In this document: positions 8,709-16,312 of the stretch, piece after piece
Numbering within the stretch: position 1 is the stretch's first letter
Layout: each line of letters opens with the position of its first letter
Assembly: GCF_002368295.1 (NCBI RefSeq)
Contig: NZ_AP018248.1
Coordinates: forward strand, 8,367,052-8,431,051
Source of the DNA: Tolypothrix tenuis PCC 7101
Lineage (GTDB): Bacteria; Cyanobacteriota; Cyanobacteriia; Cyanobacteriales; Nostocaceae
Direction: 5' to 3'
Length of the DNA stretch: 64,000 bases
The notes under the pieces: generated by a model
What the model was told of the DNA's origin: nothing
The model's database searches: none
Seen by the model: only the letters and a program-made list of their open reading frames with translations
Translations under genes and position numbers: made by a program

Positions 8709-9407
8709 ATGATCAAAACTCCTTTAGTCGCTACTTTAAGTGCTGGTTTTGCTTTGCTGATAGGCGCGAATTCTGCCAGTGCTGCTGTTCTATACAACGG
8801 CTTATCCATTCCTAGCCAAACACCTGCTCAACAAGGATGGCTATATCTCAACAGTTTTGCCATCCCTGTTCCTTCTGCAATCGCCACTAACCAAGGTACG
8901 ATTCTCGATAGCAGCGGCACTAACGCCAATTATGCTGGTTATTTCCGCTCATCACCAATTATTTTGGATCGTAGCAAAGGCTACACTCTGACGTTTAGGG
9001 TACAAATTAACTCTGAAAGCCACAGTTCTACGAATCGCGCTGGCTTCAGCATCATTGTCATTAGCAACAAGCTGGCTAGTGAATCACAACCCTATGGTTT
9101 AGAACTGGGCTTCTGGGAAGATAGTATTTGGGCGCAAAATGTTGGCTTTACCCGTGGGGAAAATGTGTTGTATGACACTAAACCTGCAGCGAAAACATAT
9201 AAGCTATCCGTCAAAGATGGTAGTTATCAACTATTTGTTGACGGACGTACCACACCAATTCTCAAAGGTAATTTACGACAATATACAGGCTTTACACCAC
9301 CTCCTGGCTATCCCAATCCTTACACCACACCTAATTTAATTTTTATGGGTGACGACACGACATCAGCTAAGGCAAAAGTCACCATAGTTAGTGTTGAGGT
9401 TAATTGA
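8709..9407 (+). CDS. secreted jelly-roll (concanavalin-like) protein
   Basis: 232 residues with a clear signal peptide (MIKTPLVATLSAGFALLIG, cleavage after NSASA). The mature part reads as a beta-sandwich: FRSSPIILDRSKGYTLTFRV, then GFSIIVISNK, YGLELGFWEDSIW, YKLSVKDGSYQLFVDGR and LIFMGDDTTSAKAKV, the strand pattern of LamG/choice-of-anchor type domains that often bind glycans. No C-terminal PEP-CTERM anchor is present although the family often has one. Stand-alone gene; function unknown. Start ATG 8709 fits the signal peptide. Confidence 0.75.
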   Translation: MIKTPLVATLSAGFALLIGANSASAAVLYNGLSIPSQTPAQQGWLYLNSFAIPVPSAIATNQGTILDSSGTNANYAGYFRSSPIILDRSKGYTLTFRVQINSESHSSTNRAGFSIIVISNKLASESQPYGLELGFWEDSIWAQNVGFTRGENVLYDTKPAAKTYKLSVKDGSYQLFVDGRTTPILKGNLRQYTGFTPPPGYPNPYTTPNLIFMGDDTTSAKAKVTIVSVEVN

Positions 9408-9607
9408 GATGAGCAGCTTAATTTAGATGAAGTACTTGCAATATTTATTAAAAATCACTTTTACAAGTGATTAACTAGAGTTAAAAAATTTTGCAAAATT
9501 GCGTAATTTCTCGTAAGTACAGAAATACTATCAGATGGTCGAATTACAGGCAATTTAGCCGAAAACCTTTGTATGAGAAGATTTTTTGGCTACAAGGCAA
9601 AGTTTTT

Positions 9608-9693
9608 ATATATTTCATTTTAATTCCTAAACTAGATGATTTTACTGAATATATATTTCATTTTAATTTCTAAACTAGATGATTTTACTGAAT
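9608..9693 (+). repeat. 43-bp tandem direct repeat
   Basis: Two head-to-tail 43-base copies (9608-9650 and 9651-9693) that differ at a single position (C to T). Each begins ATATATTTCATTTTAATT and ends GATTTTACTGAAT. The length is not a multiple of three and the region appears non-coding, so this is a recent local duplication. Confidence 0.9.
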
Positions 9694-10088
9694 AAGCGTG
9701 TAAAATGATGACAATATGAGGTTAAAGGAATTGTGAGACGTATGATGTTCTAATTAGAACCTTGGAACAAATGTACTTTTATGGAGGTCAAATCCTTAGC
9801 CAAAAATCAGTCCAATTAGCTTAAAAACACATCTACCCAACTCATCAGCAGCATCAGACATCATTTCTACCTAGTATTCAGGGTTTAAGCTATGTCCGTT
9901 AAGATATTACGAGTTCCATTTCAAGCCCCGACAAACTCGCCTCACAATGCAATGCATAGTTATTGCCAACAGGTAAAGATTGTACTGTTATCTTAGAAAC
10001 CACGCTTCATCTAGTTTTTGGTCAATTGATAGCTAACAGTACTCCTCACTTTAAAAGTTGTTCCCTACTTAAAAGTGATATAAGAGTA

Positions 10089-10119
10089 ACCCAGTACTGA
10101 TTCACGGTCAGTACTGGGT
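10089..10119 (+). promoter_or_regulatory. perfect hairpin upstream of the TRADD-N-associated gene (1)
   Basis: ACCCAGTACTGA pairs perfectly with TCAGTACTGGGT around the loop TTCACGG. It lies about 90 bases before the start of the gene at 10210, in its probable leader or promoter. Confidence 0.7.
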
Positions 10120-10146
10120 AACACTTGGACTCACTCATATCCGCTT

Positions 10147-10167
10147 GTACTGATTCACGGTTAGTAC
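10147..10167 (+). promoter_or_regulatory. related hairpin upstream of the TRADD-N-associated gene (2)
   Basis: GTACTGA and TTAGTAC flank the same loop TTCACGG as the hairpin 58 bases earlier. The shared core TACTGATTCACGG shows the two are copies. They may be an RNA structure or paired operators. Confidence 0.6.
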
Positions 10168-10209
10168 TAGCAAATTTTGTCATGAATCTCATTTCAAGGA
10201 ATTAACACC

Positions 10210-10545
10210 ATGATATCGAACAACAACCAAAAACAATTGTTAAGCAGTACTCAAATTCAAGTTTCTTTGACTAATTCCAACTCCAGCCAGCAAATCAAAA
10301 CTAAAATGAATGTGACTCAAGAGCGTTTGCGGCAGGCTAGGTGGAGCTTTAACTTAGCCTGGGTGATGAGTGCAATGTGCGGTATTGTGAGCTTAGTTGG
10401 TGTGGGATTGTCACTTTCAGGAAATTTGCCAGAGGGATCAATCACAATTATGGAAGGGATTGTCTCTAGTGTGCCTTGGTTACGATTAGCAAAGGATGCT
10501 AACGATCGCTTGGATCGTCTGATCAGCGAGGAAGAACAAATTTAA
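10210..10545 (+). CDS. TRADD-N-associated membrane-domain protein
   Basis: 111 residues. After a polar N-terminal 45 residues comes ERLRQARWSFNLAWVMSAM, a transmembrane stretch (SAMCGIVSLVGVGLSLSG), a short turn (NLPEGS), a second hydrophobic stretch and the end motif RLAKDANDRLDRL. This matches my memory of the cyanobacterial two-transmembrane domain found with TRADD-N and STAND-type conflict proteins. Such small proteins are thought to be membrane effectors of cell-suicide or immunity systems; that role is inference here. AAGGAA lies 9 bases before the ATG. No TRADD-N or caspase gene is adjacent, so it is an orphan copy. Confidence 0.72.
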   Translation: MISNNNQKQLLSSTQIQVSLTNSNSSQQIKTKMNVTQERLRQARWSFNLAWVMSAMCGIVSLVGVGLSLSGNLPEGSITIMEGIVSSVPWLRLAKDANDRLDRLISEEEQI

Positions 10546-10658
10546 GAGATATCTGCAGAATATTTTCTCAGCTGATCGGCATTTAAGTTGCATCATCAAG
10601 GCGGACAAAATGCGATCGCATTCTTGCAAAACTCATGCGATCGCATTACCTCAACTGC

Positions 10659-11342
10659 CTATTTGTCGCTTACTTTGATTTCATCATATTTAGCACGCAC
10701 TGCTTGTATATCCTGCCACATCAACCATTTCGGGCCGCCTACTTCCCTAGAAGGGTTTCGCAGTAGATAGGAAGGATGAAAAATCGGCATACACAAACGT
10801 CCCTGCCATTCTATCCACTGTCCGCGAATTTTCGTAATGCCTCGCTTATCGTTAGTTAAACCTTTAACCGCAGTTGCACCAGTTAATAAAATGATTTTTG
10901 GATCAACTAAACGAATTTGTTCCAATAAGTAAGGTAAGCAAGCTGCCATTTCTTCTGTAGTTGGCACTCGATTTTCCGGCGGGCGACATTTGTTGATATT
11001 ACAAATGTAGACATCAGTCTCAGTACTCAGATTTACAGATGCCAAGATTTTCTCTAACAACTGCCCTGATTTACCTACAAATGGTAAACCTGTTTCGTCT
11101 TCGTTTTGACCTGGTGCTTCCCCCACAACCATAATTGGCGCTTTGAGGTTTCCGCGTCCTACCACAGCATGAGTGCGGTTATTTCCTAATCCACAACGAT
11201 GGCACTGATTACAGTGTTGTGCCAACTCTGGCATATCAGAATAGGTATTGGCAGGTATGGGAATTTTAGCGTCTGTGGGAATCAGATCTCGCTGATTAAA
11301 AGTTGAATCGTCGAATAGGCTCAGTTGGGTTTCGCTGCTCAT
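10659..11342 (-). CDS. uracil-DNA glycosylase, family 4 (iron-sulfur)
   Basis: Base-excision repair enzyme that removes uracil from DNA. 227 residues. Motif A is GEAPGQNEDETGLPFVGKSG, and the downstream active-site motif is HPSYLLRNPS. Candidate 4Fe-4S ligands are C44 and C47 (CNQCHRCGLG), C119 (NINKCRPPENR) and C136 (AACLPYL), which is the family 4 arrangement. The N-terminal 35 residues (MSSETQLSLFDDSTF) are an extension common in cyanobacterial members. It is convergent with the small gene at 10210 and not in an operon with other repair genes; no LexA box was seen upstream. Confidence 0.9.
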   Translation of the reverse strand: MSSETQLSLFDDSTFNQRDLIPTDAKIPIPANTYSDMPELAQHCNQCHRCGLGNNRTHAVVGRGNLKAPIMVVGEAPGQNEDETGLPFVGKSGQLLEKILASVNLSTETDVYICNINKCRPPENRVPTTEEMAACLPYLLEQIRLVDPKIILLTGATAVKGLTNDKRGITKIRGQWIEWQGRLCMPIFHPSYLLRNPSREVGGPKWLMWQDIQAVRAKYDEIKVSDK

Positions 11343-11559
11343 GACAATCTAGATTTTGGTGAAAATACCACCTGTCTCATCTGAGTGCAACACTAGTGGA
11401 ATACTTGTGATGTCGAAGATTTTTAGTAAATCAGCTATTGCTGAAATTTTTTATTTACAGAATCTTTATTGTATCAGTTGTATCGGTATCATGAGCAAAC
11501 CAAAACTATCGTCACGCAGAGAGCGTTGAGAGATGAGGGGGATAAGGGGAAATAACAAA

Positions 11560-11612
11560 CACCAATTACCCAGTCCCCAATCACCAATCACCAATCCCCA
11601 GTCCCCAATCCC
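11560..11612. repeat. heptanucleotide tandem repeat
   Basis: Run of CCAATTA, CCCAGTC and CCAATCA type heptamers just beyond the stop of the TPR gene. It is the same short-repeat family as at 26962, 28675, 55231, 56208 and 58602. Confidence 0.85.
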
Positions 11613-11614
11613 CT

Positions 11615-12703
11615 TCACCCCATTGTTTCATATTGCATGACTTTGGCATAATCGCCTAAAGCATAGCAGGCAACTTTCAGGCTGGCAAAAGCTTGTTCTT
11701 GACTGCGAATGTCGTTGAGACTAATGGCTAAGAGTAAACGCTGTTCGTGGTATTCAACGGCTTTGGCGTAATCACCCAAGGCTTCACAAGCAACGCCTAA
11801 ACTCCCTAAAGACTGTTCTTCAGTTCGCTTGTCTTGGAGTTCTCTGGCTAATTGCAAACGCTCTTGATAGTAAATAATGGCTTGATTATAGTTACCTAAG
11901 GCATAGCAGGCGTTAGCGAGATTCTTCAGCACATGAATGGCGCTACGAAAGTTTTTCAGCCTGCGTGATATGAGTACACACTTTTCATAATATGCGATCG
12001 CTTTTGGGTAATCATCCAGTGCATACCAAGCATTACCCAAGTTCTTTAGTACTTGTTCTTCTCCCCAATGGTCTTTAAGTTCTTGTAAAATTGCTAAACT
12101 TTGTTCTTGATAATTAATTGCCTGTGTAAATTTACCCACAGCTTTATACACTAATCCTAAATTATTCAAAGCTGCTACTTCACTTCGCCTTTCTTGTTTT
12201 TGCTGGGTAATTGTTAAGGATTGCTCTAAAAACTCGATAGCTTTGTCATATTCGTTGAGGTGTCGGTAAGCATTACCTAAATGAGACAGTACTTGCATTC
12301 TCACTGACAAATCTGAACTATCCTCCATCAAGGAGAGACACTGTTGGCAGTAGGAGATAGTTTTTTGGTAATTACCGAGTGTATAAGCTATTAATGCTAG
12401 CAAAGAAAGTACTTTTTCTTGTTTAAGCCTATCTCCAATCGCTTGAAACAGTAACAGCGATTGCTCTAAAGAGTTGATTGCATTCGCTAAATCACCAGCT
12501 TGCTGCTGTTGTACTCCTTGACGCAATAGCTTGGATGCTTCTAATAGCTGGATGTTCGTTTCTGATGAAACAGGAATTTCTTCTAGGGTAGCTTGGTCAA
12601 ATTTATGGACAATGGTTTTTTGCTTCCCTAAATTCCGATATGGTGTTGGAAGTTTTGCGGAATCTGCATTTGTGAAATCATTATTCCATCCGCCTGTAGA
12701 CAT
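11615..12703 (-). CDS. tetratricopeptide-repeat protein
   Basis: 362 residues. After about 55 non-repetitive residues the protein is a run of about seven to eight TPR units with a 40-residue spacing, each with the LG.AY..LG.Y..AI.YYEQ.L.I pattern (for example LGNAYRHLNEYDKAIEFLEQ and LGNAWYALDDYPKAIAYYEK). The 40-residue spacing is that of the TPR_12 or GPSM/LGN-like type. TPR arrays scaffold protein complexes; no enzymatic domain is attached and no partner is evident from the neighbours. Start ATG 12703 (MSTGGWNNDF) is the first in frame. Confidence 0.85.
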   Translation of the reverse strand: MSTGGWNNDFTNADSAKLPTPYRNLGKQKTIVHKFDQATLEEIPVSSETNIQLLEASKLLRQGVQQQQAGDLANAINSLEQSLLLFQAIGDRLKQEKVLSLLALIAYTLGNYQKTISYCQQCLSLMEDSSDLSVRMQVLSHLGNAYRHLNEYDKAIEFLEQSLTITQQKQERRSEVAALNNLGLVYKAVGKFTQAINYQEQSLAILQELKDHWGEEQVLKNLGNAWYALDDYPKAIAYYEKCVLISRRLKNFRSAIHVLKNLANACYALGNYNQAIIYYQERLQLARELQDKRTEEQSLGSLGVACEALGDYAKAVEYHEQRLLLAISLNDIRSQEQAFASLKVACYALGDYAKVMQYETMG

Positions 12704-12804
12704 CGACCAAGTCCTGGTAAGTTTGCTGATAGTCTTTAGTATTCCCAGAATACTTAAGATATATTCACATCAGCCAGTCCTTGATAAAAATTACATAACT
12801 TCAG

Positions 12805-13107
12805 TCAACGATTCATAGGCCTTTTTGTCTGCCATATTTGTTCAAATTCTGCTTTATTAATAGCAAAATCTTTGACATCCTCTTCATTAAGTTGTTTGTC
12901 GCACAATCTGCCATAATCATCTGCAATGTGGCTGGGATCGTAAAACAAGACATTGCCATTTTCGTAAATTTCTATTTGTCTAATTGCATACAAATCATGA
13001 CCAAGTTCCAATAAGTAAGTGCTAGTACCCCAATTATCATAGTCTCCTCCCAGAGATTCATCCCAAAACCATTTGCAATAGCTTTTGTTGGTTAGTGATA
13101 GAGACAT
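12805..13107 (-). CDS. small protein of unknown function
   Basis: 100 residues, rich in aromatic and acidic residues: KWFWDESLGGDYDNWGTSTY, then YAIRQIEIYENGNVLFYDPS and a C-terminal helix INKAEFEQIWQTKRP. The central strand pair (IRQIEIYENGNVLFYD) resembles DUF6881-type or immunity-like small proteins, but I cannot assign it. It shares orientation with, and lies about 160 bases downstream of, the NADAR gene at 13268, with a fold-back repeat between them. Confidence 0.6.
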   Translation of the reverse strand: MSLSLTNKSYCKWFWDESLGGDYDNWGTSTYLLELGHDLYAIRQIEIYENGNVLFYDPSHIADDYGRLCDKQLNEEDVKDFAINKAEFEQIWQTKRPMNR

Positions 13108-13157
13108 AATTGGTTAACTCCTATACAGAGATTGTTCACTTGCTGCTTTTAGATAAC

Positions 13158-13265
13158 ATATAGCAATCCGATTTAATTTGCATCAGTTATTTGCGTAGCT
13201 AGGTAAAAGTTAAGAAGAAATTAAAGTATACCTAGCTTCGCAAACATCAAATATGAGTCCTATAT
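13158..13265. repeat. fold-back element with ATATAG ends
   Basis: Arms TTTGCGTAGCTAGGTA (13190-13205) and TACCTAGCTTCGCAAA (13229-13244) are complementary at 15 of 16 positions. The outer edges are ATATAGCAATCC at the left and CTATAT at the right. The right half recurs alone near 15593-15640. It is a small palindromic repeat without coding capacity, lying between two same-strand genes. Confidence 0.7.
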
Positions 13266-13267
13266 AT

Positions 13268-13714
13268 TTAGCCGTTATGCTGAGAACGAAGTATTTCTCG
13301 TACTTCCATTAAAATTAATCCCAACATATTTTTACCACTACCATCAGATCCGCAACCCCAATAGAAATCAATGGGAGAGTTTTCTACTAGTTGTTCATCA
13401 CCAGTAGCAAGGAGAATTTCTTTGATATCTGCATGGGTTTGAAATTTACGTAATACTGCTTTTCGCATAATATCGTCTTTAACTTGTTCCCAATCTTGGC
13501 GCAGCGGACGACTTCTTTCACGCCCCATTCTAGCAGCATCTTTAGGATTTTTGACTAACCGAATTTGTTCTAAATGTGAGGTACCAACAAATTTTTGGGC
13601 TTGAAAATAATGTTCGCTAGTAGACCAATACAAACCATCTAACTCAAAACCATGAGGTGAAAAGTTAGAAAAACAACCATATTGTTCGCGAACTGCATAA
13701 AAATAAATTGTCAT
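13268..13714 (-). CDS. NADAR family (YbiA-like) N-glycosidase
   Basis: 148 residues covering the whole NADAR fold: FYAVREQYGCFSNFSPHGFE, the signature YWSTSEHYFQAQKF, ARMGRERSRPLRQDW, and the C-terminal DFYWGCGSDGSGKNMLG. YbiA-like members hydrolyse N-glycosidic bonds in damaged riboflavin-pathway intermediates, and other NADAR proteins remove ADP-ribose from modified guanine in DNA; the sequence alone does not separate these. No DarT-like partner is adjacent. The downstream neighbour is the small unknown protein at 12805. Confidence 0.88.
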   Translation of the reverse strand: MTIYFYAVREQYGCFSNFSPHGFELDGLYWSTSEHYFQAQKFVGTSHLEQIRLVKNPKDAARMGRERSRPLRQDWEQVKDDIMRKAVLRKFQTHADIKEILLATGDEQLVENSPIDFYWGCGSDGSGKNMLGLILMEVREILRSQHNG

Positions 13715-14074
13715 ATGTGTAGTTACTAAAATGAATATAAATATTGATAGGTATCCGTGCAGGAGTTGTGAAATTACTCGTTCAGGTAGGGACAGTAAAG
13801 CAGAACTTACAAATCACAAATTAAATAGGAATGCTATTTAAATGTAAGATTAACTATCTGAGATGCAATTTTTATTGTAGCAGCCTGAAGAGAGAGCAAT
13901 TATCAATACTAGTGATAGTTTTTAGCACTGTCTACTGTAAAAATACGGTTATTAAGATTATTTAACAGCAGATGGCGAGCAAGAGCGATCGCATTCTCTA
14001 GGCATCTGTACAGGAATTGCGAAATCACTCGTTAAAATAGGCATAAAAACCTACAAATGTACTTATTTTCTGAC
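13715..14074. other. gene-free region with a diverged direct repeat
   Basis: Holds two 33-base copies of GGTATCCGTGCAGGAGTTGT-like sequence at 13750-13782 and 14001-14033, matching at 27 of 33 positions, with every difference a transition. A solitary ATAGGAATGCTAT palindrome at 13826-13838 belongs to the repeat family of 20653-20752. No gene seen. Confidence 0.6.
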
Positions 14075-14635
14075 TTAATTGCAAAGATAAACTATTTTTT
14101 GTGCTATTTCTTCTGGCGATAAAATCCAGTCTACAGCTACAGCATTAATTGCTGCTTTTGGCATTACTGAACATTCAGCAGTAGTAGGTTCTTGAACTAT
14201 TGCGATTCCCAAACGTGACTTGATCGCTTTTAAACCTTGTACACCATCTTCATTGGCTCCTGTTAAGATTACACCAATCACTTGTTCGCCATAAATATCC
14301 GCAGCAGACTCAAACAAGACATCAATTGAAGGTCGAGCATAGGAAATTGGCTCATCAGTAGAAAGAGCAAAATAGCCAGATTCTACTAATAAATGATAAT
14401 CGGCTGGTGCTAAATAAACATACCCTGGGAGAATTTCGTCTTTGTCTTCTGCTTCCCGCACTTGTAAAGCTGTATGCTTTTGTAGAAACTCGCTCAATGT
14501 ATTGTAAGATTCTCGATGCCGATGCTGTGCAATTGCTATAGGAGATTTTAAGTTTTGAGGTAGGTTTCTTAATATCTTTTTTAAAGCAGCAAATCCCCCT
14601 AAAGATGCACCTATGACTACAATTTTAAACACCAC
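14075..14635 (-). CDS. stand-alone CheB methylesterase domain protein
   Basis: 186 residues, only the CheB catalytic domain; the receiver domain of classical CheB is absent. Candidate triad: Ser in VVIGASLGGF (S11), His in IAQHRHRESY, and Asp in VILTGANEDGVQGL. It would hydrolyse glutamate methyl esters (or deamidate glutamine) on a receptor. Its ATG overlaps the stop of cheR by one base, so the two are translationally coupled. No chemoreceptor gene lies in the window, so the target is unknown; a role tied to the nearby hybrid kinase is inference. Confidence 0.88.
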   Translation of the reverse strand: MVFKIVVIGASLGGFAALKKILRNLPQNLKSPIAIAQHRHRESYNTLSEFLQKHTALQVREAEDKDEILPGYVYLAPADYHLLVESGYFALSTDEPISYARPSIDVLFESAADIYGEQVIGVILTGANEDGVQGLKAIKSRLGIAIVQEPTTAECSVMPKAAINAVAVDWILSPEEIAQKIVYLCN

Positions 14636-15465
14636 TAATTCAACCTCCGATAGAGCTTTTCGCCTTTGACAAGCTCTTGGTATTGATTATCATGGGGAGT
14701 AAAACGAATTGACTCTTGTCGTCCTAATCCGAGAATACCAAAAGGACAAAGGCTATTATAAAAAAGTTCATGTACTTGCTTTTGTAGGGTTTGATTAAAA
14801 TAAATTAAAACATTACGACAAATGATAATATGAAACTCATTAAAAGAGCTATCTGTTGCTAGGTTATGTTGAGCAAAAACAATATTTTCCCGCAAAGCAG
14901 CACGAAAAATTGCACTGTCGTAAGCGGCTGTATAGTATTGCGAAAAAGATTCTTTGCCTCCAGATTTCAGGTAAAGTTGGGTATAATCTTGCATGAGTTT
15001 TAACGAAAAAATGCCAGTTCGAGCTTTTTGTAGCACTTTTTCATTAAAGTCAGTAGCATAAATTCGGCAACGTTGATAAAGGTTTTCCTCCTGTAGTAAA
15101 ATTGCCATTGAGTAAACTTCTTCTCCTGTGGAGCATCCCGCGTGCCAAATGCGAATAAAAGGATAGGTACGCAATAGCGGAATTACCTCTTTTCTTAAAG
15201 CTAGATAAAAGCTAGGGTCACGAAACATAGAAGTAACATTTACTGTTAGACTTAGCAAAAATCTTTCTAAACATTTGCTATCATGTAGCACTCGTGCTTG
15301 CAATTCTGAAACACTTGTACAGCCTTCTATTTTGATAAAACTGTGGATACGACGTTTGAGAGAAGAAACAGCATAATTCCGGAAGTCGTAACCCCAGTAA
15401 CGGTAAACTCCTTCAAGTAGCAACTGAATTTCAATATCTTCTAATTTTGCTTTGGGTAAAGTCAT
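14635..15465 (-). CDS. CheR-type protein-glutamate methyltransferase
   Basis: 276 residues. An N-terminal alpha-helical CheR_N domain (about 8-65; IEIQLLLEGVYRYWGYDFRN) is followed by the SAM-binding domain with WHAGCSTGEEVYSMAI (about 108-123), IYATDFNEKVLQKA and the family motif IICRNVLIYFN. SAM donates methyl groups to receptor glutamates. Coupled to the CheB gene downstream. The hybrid kinase gene lies upstream on the same strand but 850 bases away with a likely terminator between, so this is probably a separate transcript. Confidence 0.9.
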   Translation of the reverse strand: MTLPKAKLEDIEIQLLLEGVYRYWGYDFRNYAVSSLKRRIHSFIKIEGCTSVSELQARVLHDSKCLERFLLSLTVNVTSMFRDPSFYLALRKEVIPLLRTYPFIRIWHAGCSTGEEVYSMAILLQEENLYQRCRIYATDFNEKVLQKARTGIFSLKLMQDYTQLYLKSGGKESFSQYYTAAYDSAIFRAALRENIVFAQHNLATDSSFNEFHIIICRNVLIYFNQTLQKQVHELFYNSLCPFGILGLGRQESIRFTPHDNQYQELVKGEKLYRRLN

Positions 15466-16312
15466 AACAGAGGCGAAAGAAGATAAAAAAGTCTTCTTAC
15501 TGTAAACATTTCAATATAAGCTATTTGCTGTGATTGCTGAAATTACTGGCGTAACAAGAGAACGGGGGAACAGTGACAGCAAAGAAGGAATAAAGTTATA
15601 CCTAGCTTCGCAATAATCAAATATGCATCCCATATCGCTAATTGCTATTACTTAGTAAACCATGTTTTGGCAATATTATCTATTACCGCTAATCGGTAGG
15701 CAATGACAATTGTGACTGCCAGGACAATCATTATTTAAATGATGGATGAGATTTTGTCGTGAAAATTGAATCTGCTTTAGCTGTACTGCTGCAACTGTGT
15801 TTCTGACTATTGCTTTTGATGTATTCATTAGTCCGCAAGGTTTATATCAATGTTTTTATATATTCAAAATAATATTTTGTCACTTAATTTTCTACTCTCT
15901 AAAGTGAGACGAAGATATTACCCAAAGTTAGAATTGCATTTTTTAATATCACTAAATCTGGGATATAATCTTAAATAAATATGAAAAATATTTCACTAAA
16001 AAAGCAAAAACCGGGTCTATTTAAAAACTCGGTTTTCCTTGTTATTTTAATTTTTGAATTTACATTTACCCTATATTTTTAATCAAACTCGCTCGTATAA
16101 GAAAATAAAAATCAAAAAGTAACTGCGCTCAATTTATTTGGCGCAATAGCTTTCAGAGTATTAATTTGTATCTTACTAATGCAACTAAAAAAAGCACATC
16201 ATACTGCAGAACCAAAAATAGGTTCGCTTCTTATACCTCAAGATTTATGGGGGTCATTCGCAAGATAGCAAGCAGCAAGATGCAGCAGTTTTGATTAATT
16301 CAAAATTAGACT
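15466..16312. other. gene-free region between cheR and the hybrid kinase
   Basis: Holds the promoter of cheR-cheB, a half copy of the repeat at 13158-13265 (TACCTAGCTTCGCAA at 15600-15614 and flanks), and a hairpin terminator at 16007-16036. The rest is AT-rich; no gene was seen. Confidence 0.55.
16007..16036 (-). terminator. terminator-like hairpin after the hybrid kinase gene
   Basis: AAAACCGGGT (16007-16016) pairs with ACTCGGTTTT (16027-16036) apart from one position. On the minus strand the stem is followed by TGCTTTTTTAG, so it can end leftward transcription of the kinase gene whose stop is at 16313. Confidence 0.6.

Larger units (their letters stand above)
9408..10209. other. 800-base gene-free region with repeats and hairpins
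   Basis: Contains a 43-bp tandem duplication (9608-9693) and two related hairpins (10089-10119 and 10147-10167), listed separately. A 34-codon frame at 9892-9996 (MSVKILRVPFQAPTNSPHNA) has a weak AGGG upstream but no other support. The end of the region holds AAGGAA at 10195-10200, the ribosome-binding site of the gene at 10210. Confidence 0.5.

Noticed and set aside
9491..9673. 60-codon frame over the 43-bp duplication
   Set aside because: The frame ends inside the second copy of the duplication, has no ribosome-binding site and no motif; the duplication is not a multiple of three, which argues against coding.
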